From Actinomycetota bacterium (GTDB lineage: Bacteria > Actinomycetota > Thermoleophilia > UBA2241), in assembly GCA_012514235.1 (NCBI GenBank), contig JAAZAR010000134.1, forward strand, positions 1 to 64,000: a DNA stretch of 64,000 nt, read 5' to 3'. Shown one piece after another: positions 26,578 to 35,448 of this stretch. The first letter of the stretch is position 1; the number at the start of each line of letters is the position of its first letter. The notes below the pieces were generated by a model, which did not search any database, was not told the origin of the DNA, and was given only the letters and a program-made list of their open reading frames with translations. The position numbers and the translations under genes were made by a program.

Positions 26578-27302
26578 GGGACTCGTCCCGCGGCCTCCGC
26601 CCCCTGCCCATCGGCCCCGCAAGGGTTGGAGGGTCCAGCCGCCGGCGCGGCTTCGTGCTCCAGCATGCGGGCCAGCACCCGATACGGGTTGGCCAGATCG
26701 ACGTCCGGGTCGACCGCCGTCTGGACGGCGAGGCCGTCAATGATCGCACTGAGCAATTGGGCCAGGCCGAGCAGGTCGGGATCGGCGAGCGCCGCCGCTC
26801 CATCCCCGATACCGAACCACTCGAGCTTCATCTTCCAGTACCAGCGATAGAGCATCGCCAGCCGGCGTCTCAGCGCTTCGTCGCGCAGCGCGTGCGGGAG
26901 CAGTTCGTAGAAGACCTGGAAGTCGTCGGCCCAGGCGGCCATCCTCTGCATCTCACCGACGAGCCGCGGGATGCGCTCGTCGGGAGTCACGTTCTTCATG
27001 CGGTCGAGCGAGTCCAGGTACTCGTCGTGGATCACCGACTCGAGCACGGCCGCCACCAGGCCAGCCTTGTTGTCGAAGTAGTAGGCGACCATCGCCTTGT
27101 TCTCGCCCGCCCGCTCGCTCACCGCCTTGAGCGTGAGCGCCTCGAACCCGTCCTCGGCGACGATCTCCTTGGCTGCGATCAGCAGGTTCCGCGCCGTCTC
27201 GGGCAGTGACGACAACGGGTCCTCGAAGGTGAACTGCTGATGGCCGGTGATCCGGGCGTGACCGTCGCCGTCGGTGCTCCAGCCTCCAGGCGCTGCAGTC
27301 AT
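26562..27302 (-). CDS. TetR family transcriptional regulator
   Basis: ARNLLIAAKEIVAEDGFEALTLKAVSERAGENKAMVAYYFDNKAGLVAAVLE HTH; ends in TAG; convergent overlap with upstream mttB-like gene. Confidence 0.9.
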   Translation of the reverse strand: MTAAPGGWSTDGDGHARITGHQQFTFEDPLSSLPETARNLLIAAKEIVAEDGFEALTLKAVSERAGENKAMVAYYFDNKAGLVAAVLESVIHDEYLDSLDRMKNVTPDERIPRLVGEMQRMAAWADDFQVFYELLPHALRDEALRRRLAMLYRWYWKMKLEWFGIGDGAAALADPDLLGLAQLLSAIIDGLAVQTAVDPDVDLANPYRVLARMLEHEAAPAAGPSNPCGADGQGAEAAGRVPQPRQ

Positions 27303-27375
27303 GCGACCTCGCCTCCCCCCAGATCCCGGCACGGACCGGTTTGACACCGCGCTGCGCTCAGTGTCCAATGGCGAT

Positions 27376-27394
27376 TGATTGACCGGTTGATTAG
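27376..27394 (+). promoter_or_regulatory. Putative TetR operator in tetR/AOR divergent intergenic region
   Basis: TGATTGACCGGTTGATTAG; 17-nt exact match to mtbB promoter element. Confidence 0.65.
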
Positions 27395-27526
27395 CGGCGG
27401 CATTGTATCACGCGCTCTGGCTCCAGACCATGACCGAATCAGCAGCTCCCGTGCAGGTCCCTGGCCCGTCGCGCGCTCAGGTGCGGGGGCACTGGCGGAT
27501 CCTGTCTCAGCGAGGAGGGTCGAAGG

Positions 27527-29302
27527 GTGGATTTCTACGCAGGGCATGTGTTGCGCCTCGACCTCACCGCCCTGCGGGCGACCGTCGAGCCCCTCGATCC
27601 GGACTGGGCCCGGCTGTACGTCGGGGGCAAGGGCCTGCTCCTGCGCTACCTCTTCGAGGAGCTTGCCCCAGGCACCGACTCCCTCTCGCCCGGGAACCCT
27701 CTGATCCTCGCCACCGGCCCGTTCGCCGGCACGGCCGCCGCGACGTGTTCACGACTGGCGGTCGGGTGCAAGAGCCCGGCGACCGGCACCCTGCTCGACT
27801 CGTATGTGGGCGGTTCTTTCGCGCCGGAGCTCAAGTACGCCGGCTACGACGCCGTGGTCGTCACGGGCAAGGCGCCGCACCCAGTCCTCGTGCTGGTCGA
27901 AGACGACCGGGTGGAGTTCGTCCCAGCCGAGGGCCGCTTCTGGGGTCTCGACACGGCGGCCCTCGAGCAGAAGGTCCGCGAGGAGATGGGCCCGTGGCAC
28001 AAGGTCCTCTCCACGGGCCCGGCCGGCGAGCACCTCGTCCCGTTCGCCTGCCTCTCGACCGACCAGTACCACAAGGCCGGACGTGGCGGAGCCGGAGCCG
28101 TGATGGGGAGCAAGAACCTCAAGGCGGTGGTGGTCCGCGGCACCGGTGCCGTCACCGTCGGCGACGCCGCCTCCTTCAGCGCGGACGTGCTGTCGCTGCA
28201 GAACGAGCGCGTCCTCACCCCGGACAACGCCTGGACCTGGGAAGAAGGCACCCCGTATCTCGTCGAGCTGGTCAACGCCGCCGGCGCCCTGCCCACGCGC
28301 AACTGGCGCTCGGGCCAGTTCGACCAGGCGGGCGCCATCCAGTCGTCCGAGCTGCTCGCCGTTCGCACCCGCATCCGCGCCTGCACCCAGTGCCCGCTCG
28401 CCTGCCGACAGGTCCACGTGTTCGACGAGGAGGTCTGCGAAGGCCCCGAGTTTGAGACGCTGGGTCTGTGCGGCGCCAACTGCGGCGTCGGCGACCTCGC
28501 AGCCGTCGCGGAGTTCAACCGTTCGTGTGACGAGCTCGGCCTCGACACCATCTCGACCGGTGCCGTCGTCGGTCTCGCGATGGACCTCTGCGAGAAGGGC
28601 GCCGCCGACTACGGTCTCGCCTTCGGCGACGTGGCCGGCTACCTGGCGGCGCCCGGGCTGATCGCGCGGCGTGAGAGCTGGGGCGCCGAGCTGGCGCTCG
28701 GCGCCCGCGACCTCGCCGCGCTCAAGGGCCGGCCCGACCTCGCGCCGCACATCAAGGGACTCGAGCTGCCGGCCTACGACCCCCGCGGCACCTTCGGCAT
28801 GGGACTCGGCTACGCGACGTCGGACCGCGGCGCCTGCCACATGCGGGCCTTCACCGCCGCGGACGACATCCTCGGCGGAGAGGCGCCTCCCGACTCGCTC
28901 GAGGGCAAGCCGGCGCTCACCGTCGAGCAGCAGGACTTCAGCGCCGCGGCGTGGACGGGTGTCTGGTGCGCGAACCTGTACATCGACACGGACTTCCTCG
29001 GCGTCCACTTCCGTCATCTGTGGGGCAGGGAGACATCGCACGAGGAGCTCATGACCCTCGGCGCCCGCGTCTGGAACCTCGGCAGGGTCGTCAACGTGCG
29101 CGAGGGGTTCGCCCGGGAGCACGACCGGTTGCCGGGCGTGCTCGGCGTCCCTCATCCCGAGGGCGTGGCCGCCGGCAAGACCGTCGCCGACGACGAGTTC
29201 CAGCAGGCGTTGGGAGAGTACTACCGACTGCGGGGATGGGACGCCGACGGCGTTCCCACGGAGGAGACCCTGACGAGGCTCTCGCTCGACGTCCGGCCCT
29301 GA
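27527..29302 (+). CDS. aor: Tungsten-type aldehyde ferredoxin oxidoreductase
   Basis: LYVGGKGLLLRYLFEEL, TGPFAGT, GRGGAGAVMGSKNLKAVVVRGTG, CTQCPLACRQ; about 591 aa. Confidence 0.92.
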   Translation: MDFYAGHVLRLDLTALRATVEPLDPDWARLYVGGKGLLLRYLFEELAPGTDSLSPGNPLILATGPFAGTAAATCSRLAVGCKSPATGTLLDSYVGGSFAPELKYAGYDAVVVTGKAPHPVLVLVEDDRVEFVPAEGRFWGLDTAALEQKVREEMGPWHKVLSTGPAGEHLVPFACLSTDQYHKAGRGGAGAVMGSKNLKAVVVRGTGAVTVGDAASFSADVLSLQNERVLTPDNAWTWEEGTPYLVELVNAAGALPTRNWRSGQFDQAGAIQSSELLAVRTRIRACTQCPLACRQVHVFDEEVCEGPEFETLGLCGANCGVGDLAAVAEFNRSCDELGLDTISTGAVVGLAMDLCEKGAADYGLAFGDVAGYLAAPGLIARRESWGAELALGARDLAALKGRPDLAPHIKGLELPAYDPRGTFGMGLGYATSDRGACHMRAFTAADDILGGEAPPDSLEGKPALTVEQQDFSAAAWTGVWCANLYIDTDFLGVHFRHLWGRETSHEELMTLGARVWNLGRVVNVREGFAREHDRLPGVLGVPHPEGVAAGKTVADDEFQQALGEYYRLRGWDADGVPTEETLTRLSLDVRP

Positions 29303-29347
29303 GCGTCGCGCCCGGCGGCGCCAGGACACGCCGCCGCCGCAGCCCGG

Positions 29348-31102
29348 CTACTTCTCGTGAACCGCTCCGTCGCCGCGGTCGTGCTCGAGCCGCACGTCGC
29401 GGACCGGAGCGCGCGCCGCGTCCGCGGCGGCGTCGTCGAGCATCCTCTGGGCGGCGCTCTCGGCGTCGAGCCGCGAGCGGTAGTGGTCGATCTCGCGGCT
29501 CGTCGTCGTCTCGTCCCAGTCGAGCGCCGCCGCCATGATCCTCGCCACGTGCTCAACGGCTCGCCGGCCGCGGTCCGCGACCTCGAACGCGATGTGGGTG
29601 CGGCGCGTCAACACGTCGTCCACATGCAGCGCAGCCTCGTTGAGGACGGCGAACCGCACCTCTGCAGCGACGTAGGCTTCGGCTCCTTCCAGCGGCTCCG
29701 CCAGCGTGTGGTCTTCCGCCGCGAGATCGAGCACGCGGAGCGCGAGCGTCCCGTACCGACGCGCCAGGTGGTCGACGTGCGCGGGAGAGAGACCGACCGC
29801 CGCCGGGTGCAGCCTTGCCCGTCGAGCCGCCTCGGCAGATCCGACGGCGCCGAGCAGCGGCAGGTCCTCGGTGCGGCTCGGCGGAACGGTGAATGGGAGT
29901 TCGCGCGCGGCCACTTCCACGGCGTCGCGCGCCATGATCCGATACGTCGTGTACTTGCCGCCGGCGATGCTCACGAGCCCCGGCCTGCTGCGCCGCACCA
30001 CGTGCTCCCTGGAGACGGCGGCGGTGTCGGCGGAGTCCTCCGCGACCAGGGGCCGCAGGCCCACGTACACCGCCGTGATGTCCTCCGTCGTCAGCGGCCT
30101 GCTCAGGATCGCGTTGGCGTGCTCCAGCAGGTAGTCGATGTCGGCCCGGCTCGCCGCGGGGTGGTCCAGGCCGAACTCCCACGGCGTGTCGGTCGTCCCG
30201 ATGATCCAGTGCGAACCCCAGGGCAGCACGAAAAGCACGCTCTTCTCGGTGGGGAGGATGAGCGCCAGACGCGAATCGATGCGCTCGCGGGGCACGACGA
30301 TGTGGACGCCCTTGGACGGCCGTACCGGCAGCGGCGTCTGGACGCCGGCGATCCGCTCCAGCTCAGTGGTCCAGATGCCGGTCGCGTTCACGACCACCCG
30401 GGCCCGGATCTCCAGATCGTCGCCGCCCTCGAGGTCGCGCGCGTGCACACCGACGACAGTCGGGCCGTCGAGCAGGAAGTCCTCGACCTCGACGGCAGGC
30501 ACGCAGCAGGCCCCCTGGGTCGAGGCCGTGCCGGCGAGCGTGACGGCGAAGCGCGCGTCGTCGACCTGAGCGTCGTAGTAGCTGATGCCGCCTGAGATCA
30601 CGGTCGGCTTGAGCGACGGGACCTCGCGCAGGCAGGCCGCGTGCGAGAGGTGCCGATGGCGCGGCATGTGCGGGCGCAGGCCTGCCAAGGCGTCGTAGAG
30701 GGTGAGGCCCGCGCCGAAGTAGAGGTGGTCCTTCACGCCGTGCTCGAGCGGCAGCAGGAACGGCGTGGGGTGGACGAGGTGCGGCGCCAGGCGCGTGGCC
30801 AGCAGCGCCCGTTCGTGCAGCGCCTCCCGGACGAGGCCGAGGTCGAAACGCTCCAGGTAGCGCAGCCCGCCGTGGATGAGCTTGCTGGAGCGGCTGGAGG
30901 TGCCGGCCGCGAAGTCGCGCTTCTCGATCAGCGCCGTCGAGAGCCCACGGCTGGCGGCGTCGAGGGCGATCCCGCAGCCGGTCACGCCGCCGCCGACCAC
31001 GAGGACGTCGAAGAGCTCCACGCCGAGACGCTCGAGCTGGCGCTCGCGCGCATCCCATGGCGTGCGGCAGGTCAGGCCGGAAACGGGATCGCGCTGGGTC
31101 AT
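29348..31102 (-). CDS. glpD: Aerobic-type glycerol-3-phosphate dehydrogenase
   Basis: DVLVVGGGVTGCGIALDAASRGLSTALIEKRDFAAGTSSRSSKLIHGGLRYLE; VSIAGGKYTTYR; ends in TAG. Confidence 0.92.
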   Translation of the reverse strand: MTQRDPVSGLTCRTPWDARERQLERLGVELFDVLVVGGGVTGCGIALDAASRGLSTALIEKRDFAAGTSSRSSKLIHGGLRYLERFDLGLVREALHERALLATRLAPHLVHPTPFLLPLEHGVKDHLYFGAGLTLYDALAGLRPHMPRHRHLSHAACLREVPSLKPTVISGGISYYDAQVDDARFAVTLAGTASTQGACCVPAVEVEDFLLDGPTVVGVHARDLEGGDDLEIRARVVVNATGIWTTELERIAGVQTPLPVRPSKGVHIVVPRERIDSRLALILPTEKSVLFVLPWGSHWIIGTTDTPWEFGLDHPAASRADIDYLLEHANAILSRPLTTEDITAVYVGLRPLVAEDSADTAAVSREHVVRRSRPGLVSIAGGKYTTYRIMARDAVEVAARELPFTVPPSRTEDLPLLGAVGSAEAARRARLHPAAVGLSPAHVDHLARRYGTLALRVLDLAAEDHTLAEPLEGAEAYVAAEVRFAVLNEAALHVDDVLTRRTHIAFEVADRGRRAVEHVARIMAAALDWDETTTSREIDHYRSRLDAESAAQRMLDDAAADAARAPVRDVRLEHDRGDGAVHEK

Positions 31103-31123
31103 GGACTTCTCCTCATCGGCGAC

Positions 31124-31154
31124 TGGTATGTACCAAAGAAGCTGGTATGTACCA
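31124..31154. promoter_or_regulatory. Tandem GntR-type operators (two identical 12-bp sites)
   Basis: TGGTATGTACCA at 31124-31135 and 31143-31154, 19-bp period, in divergent glpD / FAD-oxidoreductase promoter. Confidence 0.75.
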
Positions 31155-31219
31155 TGACCCCTGTGCCATACTCTGTCAAGACAGCAGGCATCACGGCGCG
31201 TCGCGCCACGGGGGAGTCC

Positions 31220-32578
31220 ATGAGACACATCGAGGAGGCGGTGCGGTCGACGCCGGTCATGCATGAGACGGACGTGCTCGTGGTGGGCGGCGGACCCGGC
31301 GGTCTCGCCGCCGCCCTCGCCGCCAGCCGTGCCGGCGCCCGCAGCACCCTCGTCGACCGCTACGGCTGCTTCGGCGGCGTCATCACGCAGGTCGGCGTCG
31401 ACACGCTGGCGTGGTACCGCCACGAGAAGACGGTAGAGGCGGGCGGGATCGGACTCGAGTTCGAGCGCCGCGCGACGGAGATGGGCGCGGCCACCCCCGA
31501 CGTCCAGTCGGACAGCCACGCGCTCGACTCCGAACTCTTCAAGGTCGTCGCCGACACGCTCGTACGGGAGGCCGGCGTCACGCCGCTCCTGCACTGCCTC
31601 GTGACGGAACCGATCGTGGAGGACGGCCGGATCCGCGGGGTGGTGACGGAGAGCAAGTCCGGTCGTCGGGCGATCCTCGCCGGGCGGGTCGTCGACGCCA
31701 CCGGCGACGCCGACGTGGCGTTCCGCGCCGGCGCCCCCTGCCACACGGAGCCCCCCAGCTCAGGGATGGGCGTCACCGTCATGTTCTCGTGCTCCGGCGT
31801 GGACAAGGCGCGCTTCCTCGACCACGTCGCGGAGAGCGCGCCGACCTACGGCGACTGGGGCAGGTGCTGGTCGGTGCGCACCGACGGCAAGGAGGACGGC
31901 CTGTTCAGCCCGTACCTCCAGGAGCCGTTCGACCGCGCCCGCGCGGACGGCGTCATCCCTGCGGACATCCGCAGCATCGGTGGGACGTGGGGCCGTGTCA
32001 CCGATGCGGGAGAGGCCACGACGCTCAACCTGGTCGTGATGTCGGGCTACGACTGCCTGGACGTCCGTGACCTGACGGAGGCCGAGATCGAGGGGCGCCG
32101 CCAGGCGCTGCTGGCCATCGAGGCCCTGCGTCGCTACATGCCCGGCTTCGAGGACGCGCGGCTCAGGACCTTCGGGGCGACGCTGGGCACGCGGGACTCG
32201 CGCAAGATCGTGGGCCGCTACGAGCTCACCGGCGACGACGTGCGCGGCGAGGCGCGGTTCGAGGACACGGTGGGCATCTTCCCTGAGTTCCTGGACGGCT
32301 ACGGCATCCTGGTGCTGCCGACCACCGGCCGCTACTTCCAGATCCCGTACCGCGCCCTGGTGCCCCGGGAGGTCGAGAACCTCCTGGTCGCCGGCCGCTG
32401 CGTCGCCGGCGACAGGATCTCCCACACGGCGACCCGGAACCAGATGTGCTGCGCCGTCACCGGCCAGGCGGCAGGAGCCGCCGCCGCGGTCTCCCTGCGG
32501 CTCGGGCGAGGGACCAGTGAGACGGACGTGGCGCAGGTGCAGGACGAGCTGCGGCGCCAGGGCGTGCGCCTGGATTAG
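31220..32578 (+). CDS. FAD-dependent oxidoreductase (FAD_oxidored family)
   Basis: DVLVVGGGPGGLAAALAASRAGARSTLVDRYGCFGGVITQVG; VENLLVAGRCVAGDRISHTATRNQMCCAVTGQAAGAAAAVS; ends in TAG. Confidence 0.88.
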   Translation: MRHIEEAVRSTPVMHETDVLVVGGGPGGLAAALAASRAGARSTLVDRYGCFGGVITQVGVDTLAWYRHEKTVEAGGIGLEFERRATEMGAATPDVQSDSHALDSELFKVVADTLVREAGVTPLLHCLVTEPIVEDGRIRGVVTESKSGRRAILAGRVVDATGDADVAFRAGAPCHTEPPSSGMGVTVMFSCSGVDKARFLDHVAESAPTYGDWGRCWSVRTDGKEDGLFSPYLQEPFDRARADGVIPADIRSIGGTWGRVTDAGEATTLNLVVMSGYDCLDVRDLTEAEIEGRRQALLAIEALRRYMPGFEDARLRTFGATLGTRDSRKIVGRYELTGDDVRGEARFEDTVGIFPEFLDGYGILVLPTTGRYFQIPYRALVPREVENLLVAGRCVAGDRISHTATRNQMCCAVTGQAAGAAAAVSLRLGRGTSETDVAQVQDELRRQGVRLD

Positions 32579-33315
32579 GGCTGCGAGTCCTCCACCGGCG
32601 CTCGCACCTCGAACTCGGTGCGATCGCCGCGGTAGACGTCCCGAGCCAGTTCCACGACGCCTCCCTCCGCGTCGTACACCGTGCGCGTGAGGACGATCGC
32701 CGGACTGCCGGCCTTCACGCCGAGCGTCTCTGCCTCGAACCGATCCAGGGTGACGGCCACCACACGCGCGTCCGCCTTCTCGGGATGCACATCGTAGCGC
32801 TCCCGCAGGATCGCCCACAGCGACCCGGCCAGGTCGTGCTCGAGCAGATCCGGGAAGCGTTCGGCGGAGAGTTGGATGTTCTCGATCGCGATCGGCTCCT
32901 CCATGGCGGTGCGCAGGCGCTGGAGCACGTGGACGCGGCCGCCCGGCGGGACCCCGAGCAGCCGGGCGGCCGCGGGATCGGGGTCCGCGGTCGCAGCCGA
33001 GAGGACCTGGGTACCGGGCGTCCGCTCGGCCCGCGTCATGTTCCGCGTGAAGCTGCCGACACTGAAGCGGAGGCGCGGCTCGGCGACGAAGGTGCCGCGC
33101 CTGGGGTTGCGGTACAGGTACCCCTCGAGGGTGAGCGTCTCGAGGGCGTGACGAGCGGTCATGCGGCTGACGCCGTACCGCTCGCTGAGCGTCCGCTCCG
33201 ACGGTACCGGGCCATGAGCCTGGAGATGCCCGCTCTCGATCTGGTCACGCAACAGCGCAGCCAGCCACAGGTACAGCGGGCTCGTCCGTTCAGGTGTGCC
33301 TCGCGTGCTCGCCAC
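32575..33315 (-). CDS. GntR/HutC-family transcriptional regulator (UTRA domain)
   Basis: PVPSERTLSERYGVSRMTARHALETLTLEGYLYRNPRRGTFVAEPRL winged HTH; UTRA-like C-terminus. Confidence 0.9.
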   Translation of the reverse strand: MASTRGTPERTSPLYLWLAALLRDQIESGHLQAHGPVPSERTLSERYGVSRMTARHALETLTLEGYLYRNPRRGTFVAEPRLRFSVGSFTRNMTRAERTPGTQVLSAATADPDPAAARLLGVPPGGRVHVLQRLRTAMEEPIAIENIQLSAERFPDLLEHDLAGSLWAILRERYDVHPEKADARVVAVTLDRFEAETLGVKAGSPAIVLTRTVYDAEGGVVELARDVYRGDRTEFEVRAPVEDSQP

Positions 33316-33402
33316 CTCCCCCAGACAGGCAGCCAGAGGTCGTCCCGCGCGGCGGCGGCGACAGTGCCGCGCGGGGTCCGGCAAGCGTACCATAGGTCAA
33401 CG

Positions 33403-33414
33403 TGGTACATACCA
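33403..33414. promoter_or_regulatory. GntR-type operator upstream of gntR
   Basis: TGGTACATACCA, exact reverse complement of the two sites at 31124 and 31143. Confidence 0.72.
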
Positions 33415-33558
33415 AAGCGGGAAGGGACGGCACGACGACACGGCCACCGTTCCCGTGAGGCGCATAGTTGACAGCTGTCTCCGCACCGTCGATGAAGAAA
33501 ATGCGGTGAGAGGACATTCGGAAGAAATTTCTGCGTCCCAGAAGGGGCAATCGCGACT

Positions 33559-33574
33559 AACTGACTGGTCAGTT
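33559..33574. promoter_or_regulatory. Palindromic operator upstream of ABC transporter operon
   Basis: AACTGAC-TG-GTCAGTT perfect 7-bp inverted repeat next to a -35/-10 pair. Confidence 0.55.
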
Positions 33575-33578
33575 CGTC

Positions 33579-33607
33579 TTGCCATAGGCACCGAGCGTGT
33601 GTATGGT
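33579..33607 (+). promoter_or_regulatory. Putative sigma70-type promoter of ABC operon
   Basis: TTGCCA - 17 nt - TATGGT. Confidence 0.5.
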
Positions 33608-33697
33608 GGGCGCGATGTATCGGGGGCGGCCCCGCAGCAGGGCCATCGCCAGAATCCGTGTGGGGTCCCACAAGATTGCGTCAGGGGGAGTAGCGAT

Positions 33698-35401
33698 ATG
33701 GCTAGCGCTAAGTTCGAGAGGGAGTACGGACAGCATCTCGTCGAGCAGGTCCTCAAGGGCAAGATGACGCGGCGCCAGCTGTTGGTGCGGGCGTCGGTGT
33801 TCGGCTTCTCGCTCACCGCCGCCGGACAGCTGCTCGCCGCCTGCGGCGGCGACGAAGACGGTACGGAGGCCTCGCCGAGCGCCGCCGGTATGCCCGAGCC
33901 GGTGCTGGGCGGCCACCTCAAGTGGATCGGCCCCGCGCCGATCACCGAGCCCGACCCGGTCACGATCTACGACCAGGGCGGCATCGTCCTCGTGTACCAG
34001 TTCCTCGAGTACCTCATCGACCTCAACAACGACAACTCGCTGCGCCCCAAGCTCGCCGAGAGCTGGACGCCCAACGACACGGTCGACGTCTGGACCTTCA
34101 AGCTCCGCTCGGGCGTCACGTTCAACGACGGCAGCCCGTTCGGCGCCGAGGACGTCGTCACCACGATGGAGCGCGTGCTGGATCCCGACAACGGTTCGGG
34201 CGCTCTCTCCCAGCTCAACGGGGTCCTCTCGCCCGGCGGCATCAAGGCCGTCGACGATCTGACCGTCGAGTTCCATCTCGACAAGCCGTTCGCCGACTTC
34301 CCGTACATGGTGTCTTCCGGCAACTACAACACCGCCATCCTGCCGCGCACCTACAAGGGCGACATCATCAAGAACCCGGTCGGCACCGGTCCGTTCCTGC
34401 TCGACCAGTACGTGCCCAAGCAGAAGGCCACGTTCAAGAAGAACCCCACCTACTGGGGCAAGGACGAGCAGGGTCGCCAGCTCCCGTACCTGGACACCAC
34501 CGAGTACACGATGGTCGAGGACAACGCAGCCCAGAACCTGCAGCTGCAGTCCGGTGCCCAGGACCTCCAGCCGCAGACCGTGTTCCAGGGTGCCCAGGCG
34601 CTCTTCCAGGATCCCAACCTCCGTGTCGACATCTACCCGGGTACCGGCATCCGCGAGGTCGCGTTCAACATCGAGAAGGAGCCGTGGAGCGGCGCCAGCG
34701 GCAAGCAGCTCCGCCAGGCCGTCGCCTACTGCCTCGATCGCGTAGCCATCAACAAGGCTCTCTACGACGGCCGCAGCAACCTCGGGTTCGACACGTTCTG
34801 GGATCCCACGGTTTTCGCCGGCAGCCCGGCTGTGCCCGAGGAGCGCGCCCAGGACTACGAGAAGGCCAAGGCGCTGCTCTCCGAGGCGGGCATGGCCGAC
34901 GGCATGAAGATCAAGCTCACCTTCGCCAAGTACCTCGAGAACCCGCAGCTGGCGCAGCTCATCCAGGAGCAGTGCAAGCCGGCCGGCATCACCGTCGAGC
35001 TCGACCAGCTCAGCTACGACGCGTACTACGCCGGCGACGACGACGACTACTACGGCACCACCCCGTGGCTCAACGCCGCCATGTCGATCACCGAGTGGGG
35101 CAGCCGTCCCGCCCCGGGCATCTACGCGGCCGCCATGCTGCTGCCGGACGCGGTGTGGAGCTCGTCTCACTGGGACAACAAGGACTTCGTCGACACGTTC
35201 AACCAGTACGAGAGCACGGCCGACGAGGGTACGCGCATGGAGCTCGCGACCAAGCTCTCGCAGCTCCAGCAGGACGACACGCCCATCCTGGTGCCGTTCT
35301 TCATCACGCAGCTGCGCACGCAGAAGAAGAACGTGTACGGCGTCGAGGGCCCGGGTTCGTTCTACTGCGATCTGAGCCGGTGCTTCATCGCCCAGGCGTG
35401 A
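33698..35401 (+). CDS. Peptide/nickel-type ABC transporter solute-binding lipoprotein
   Basis: N-terminal KMTRRQLLVRASVFGFSLTAAGQLLAACGG (lipobox); SBP_bac_5 features; followed by two permeases and a fused ATPase. Confidence 0.9.
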   Translation: MASAKFEREYGQHLVEQVLKGKMTRRQLLVRASVFGFSLTAAGQLLAACGGDEDGTEASPSAAGMPEPVLGGHLKWIGPAPITEPDPVTIYDQGGIVLVYQFLEYLIDLNNDNSLRPKLAESWTPNDTVDVWTFKLRSGVTFNDGSPFGAEDVVTTMERVLDPDNGSGALSQLNGVLSPGGIKAVDDLTVEFHLDKPFADFPYMVSSGNYNTAILPRTYKGDIIKNPVGTGPFLLDQYVPKQKATFKKNPTYWGKDEQGRQLPYLDTTEYTMVEDNAAQNLQLQSGAQDLQPQTVFQGAQALFQDPNLRVDIYPGTGIREVAFNIEKEPWSGASGKQLRQAVAYCLDRVAINKALYDGRSNLGFDTFWDPTVFAGSPAVPEERAQDYEKAKALLSEAGMADGMKIKLTFAKYLENPQLAQLIQEQCKPAGITVELDQLSYDAYYAGDDDDYYGTTPWLNAAMSITEWGSRPAPGIYAAAMLLPDAVWSSSHWDNKDFVDTFNQYESTADEGTRMELATKLSQLQQDDTPILVPFFITQLRTQKKNVYGVEGPGSFYCDLSRCFIAQA

Positions 35402-35448
35402 GGCAGTCGCGATAGCCGACCAGACAGGCTGACGTAGGGACCCCCAGG

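Noticed and set aside
27749-29329. 526-aa minus-strand ORF opposite AOR, in frame after the glpD TAG
   Set aside because: Typical GC-driven antisense shadow ORF; the translation resembles no protein family and the plus strand encodes a clear AOR. A glpD TAG readthrough extension into it is theoretically possible but unsupported.
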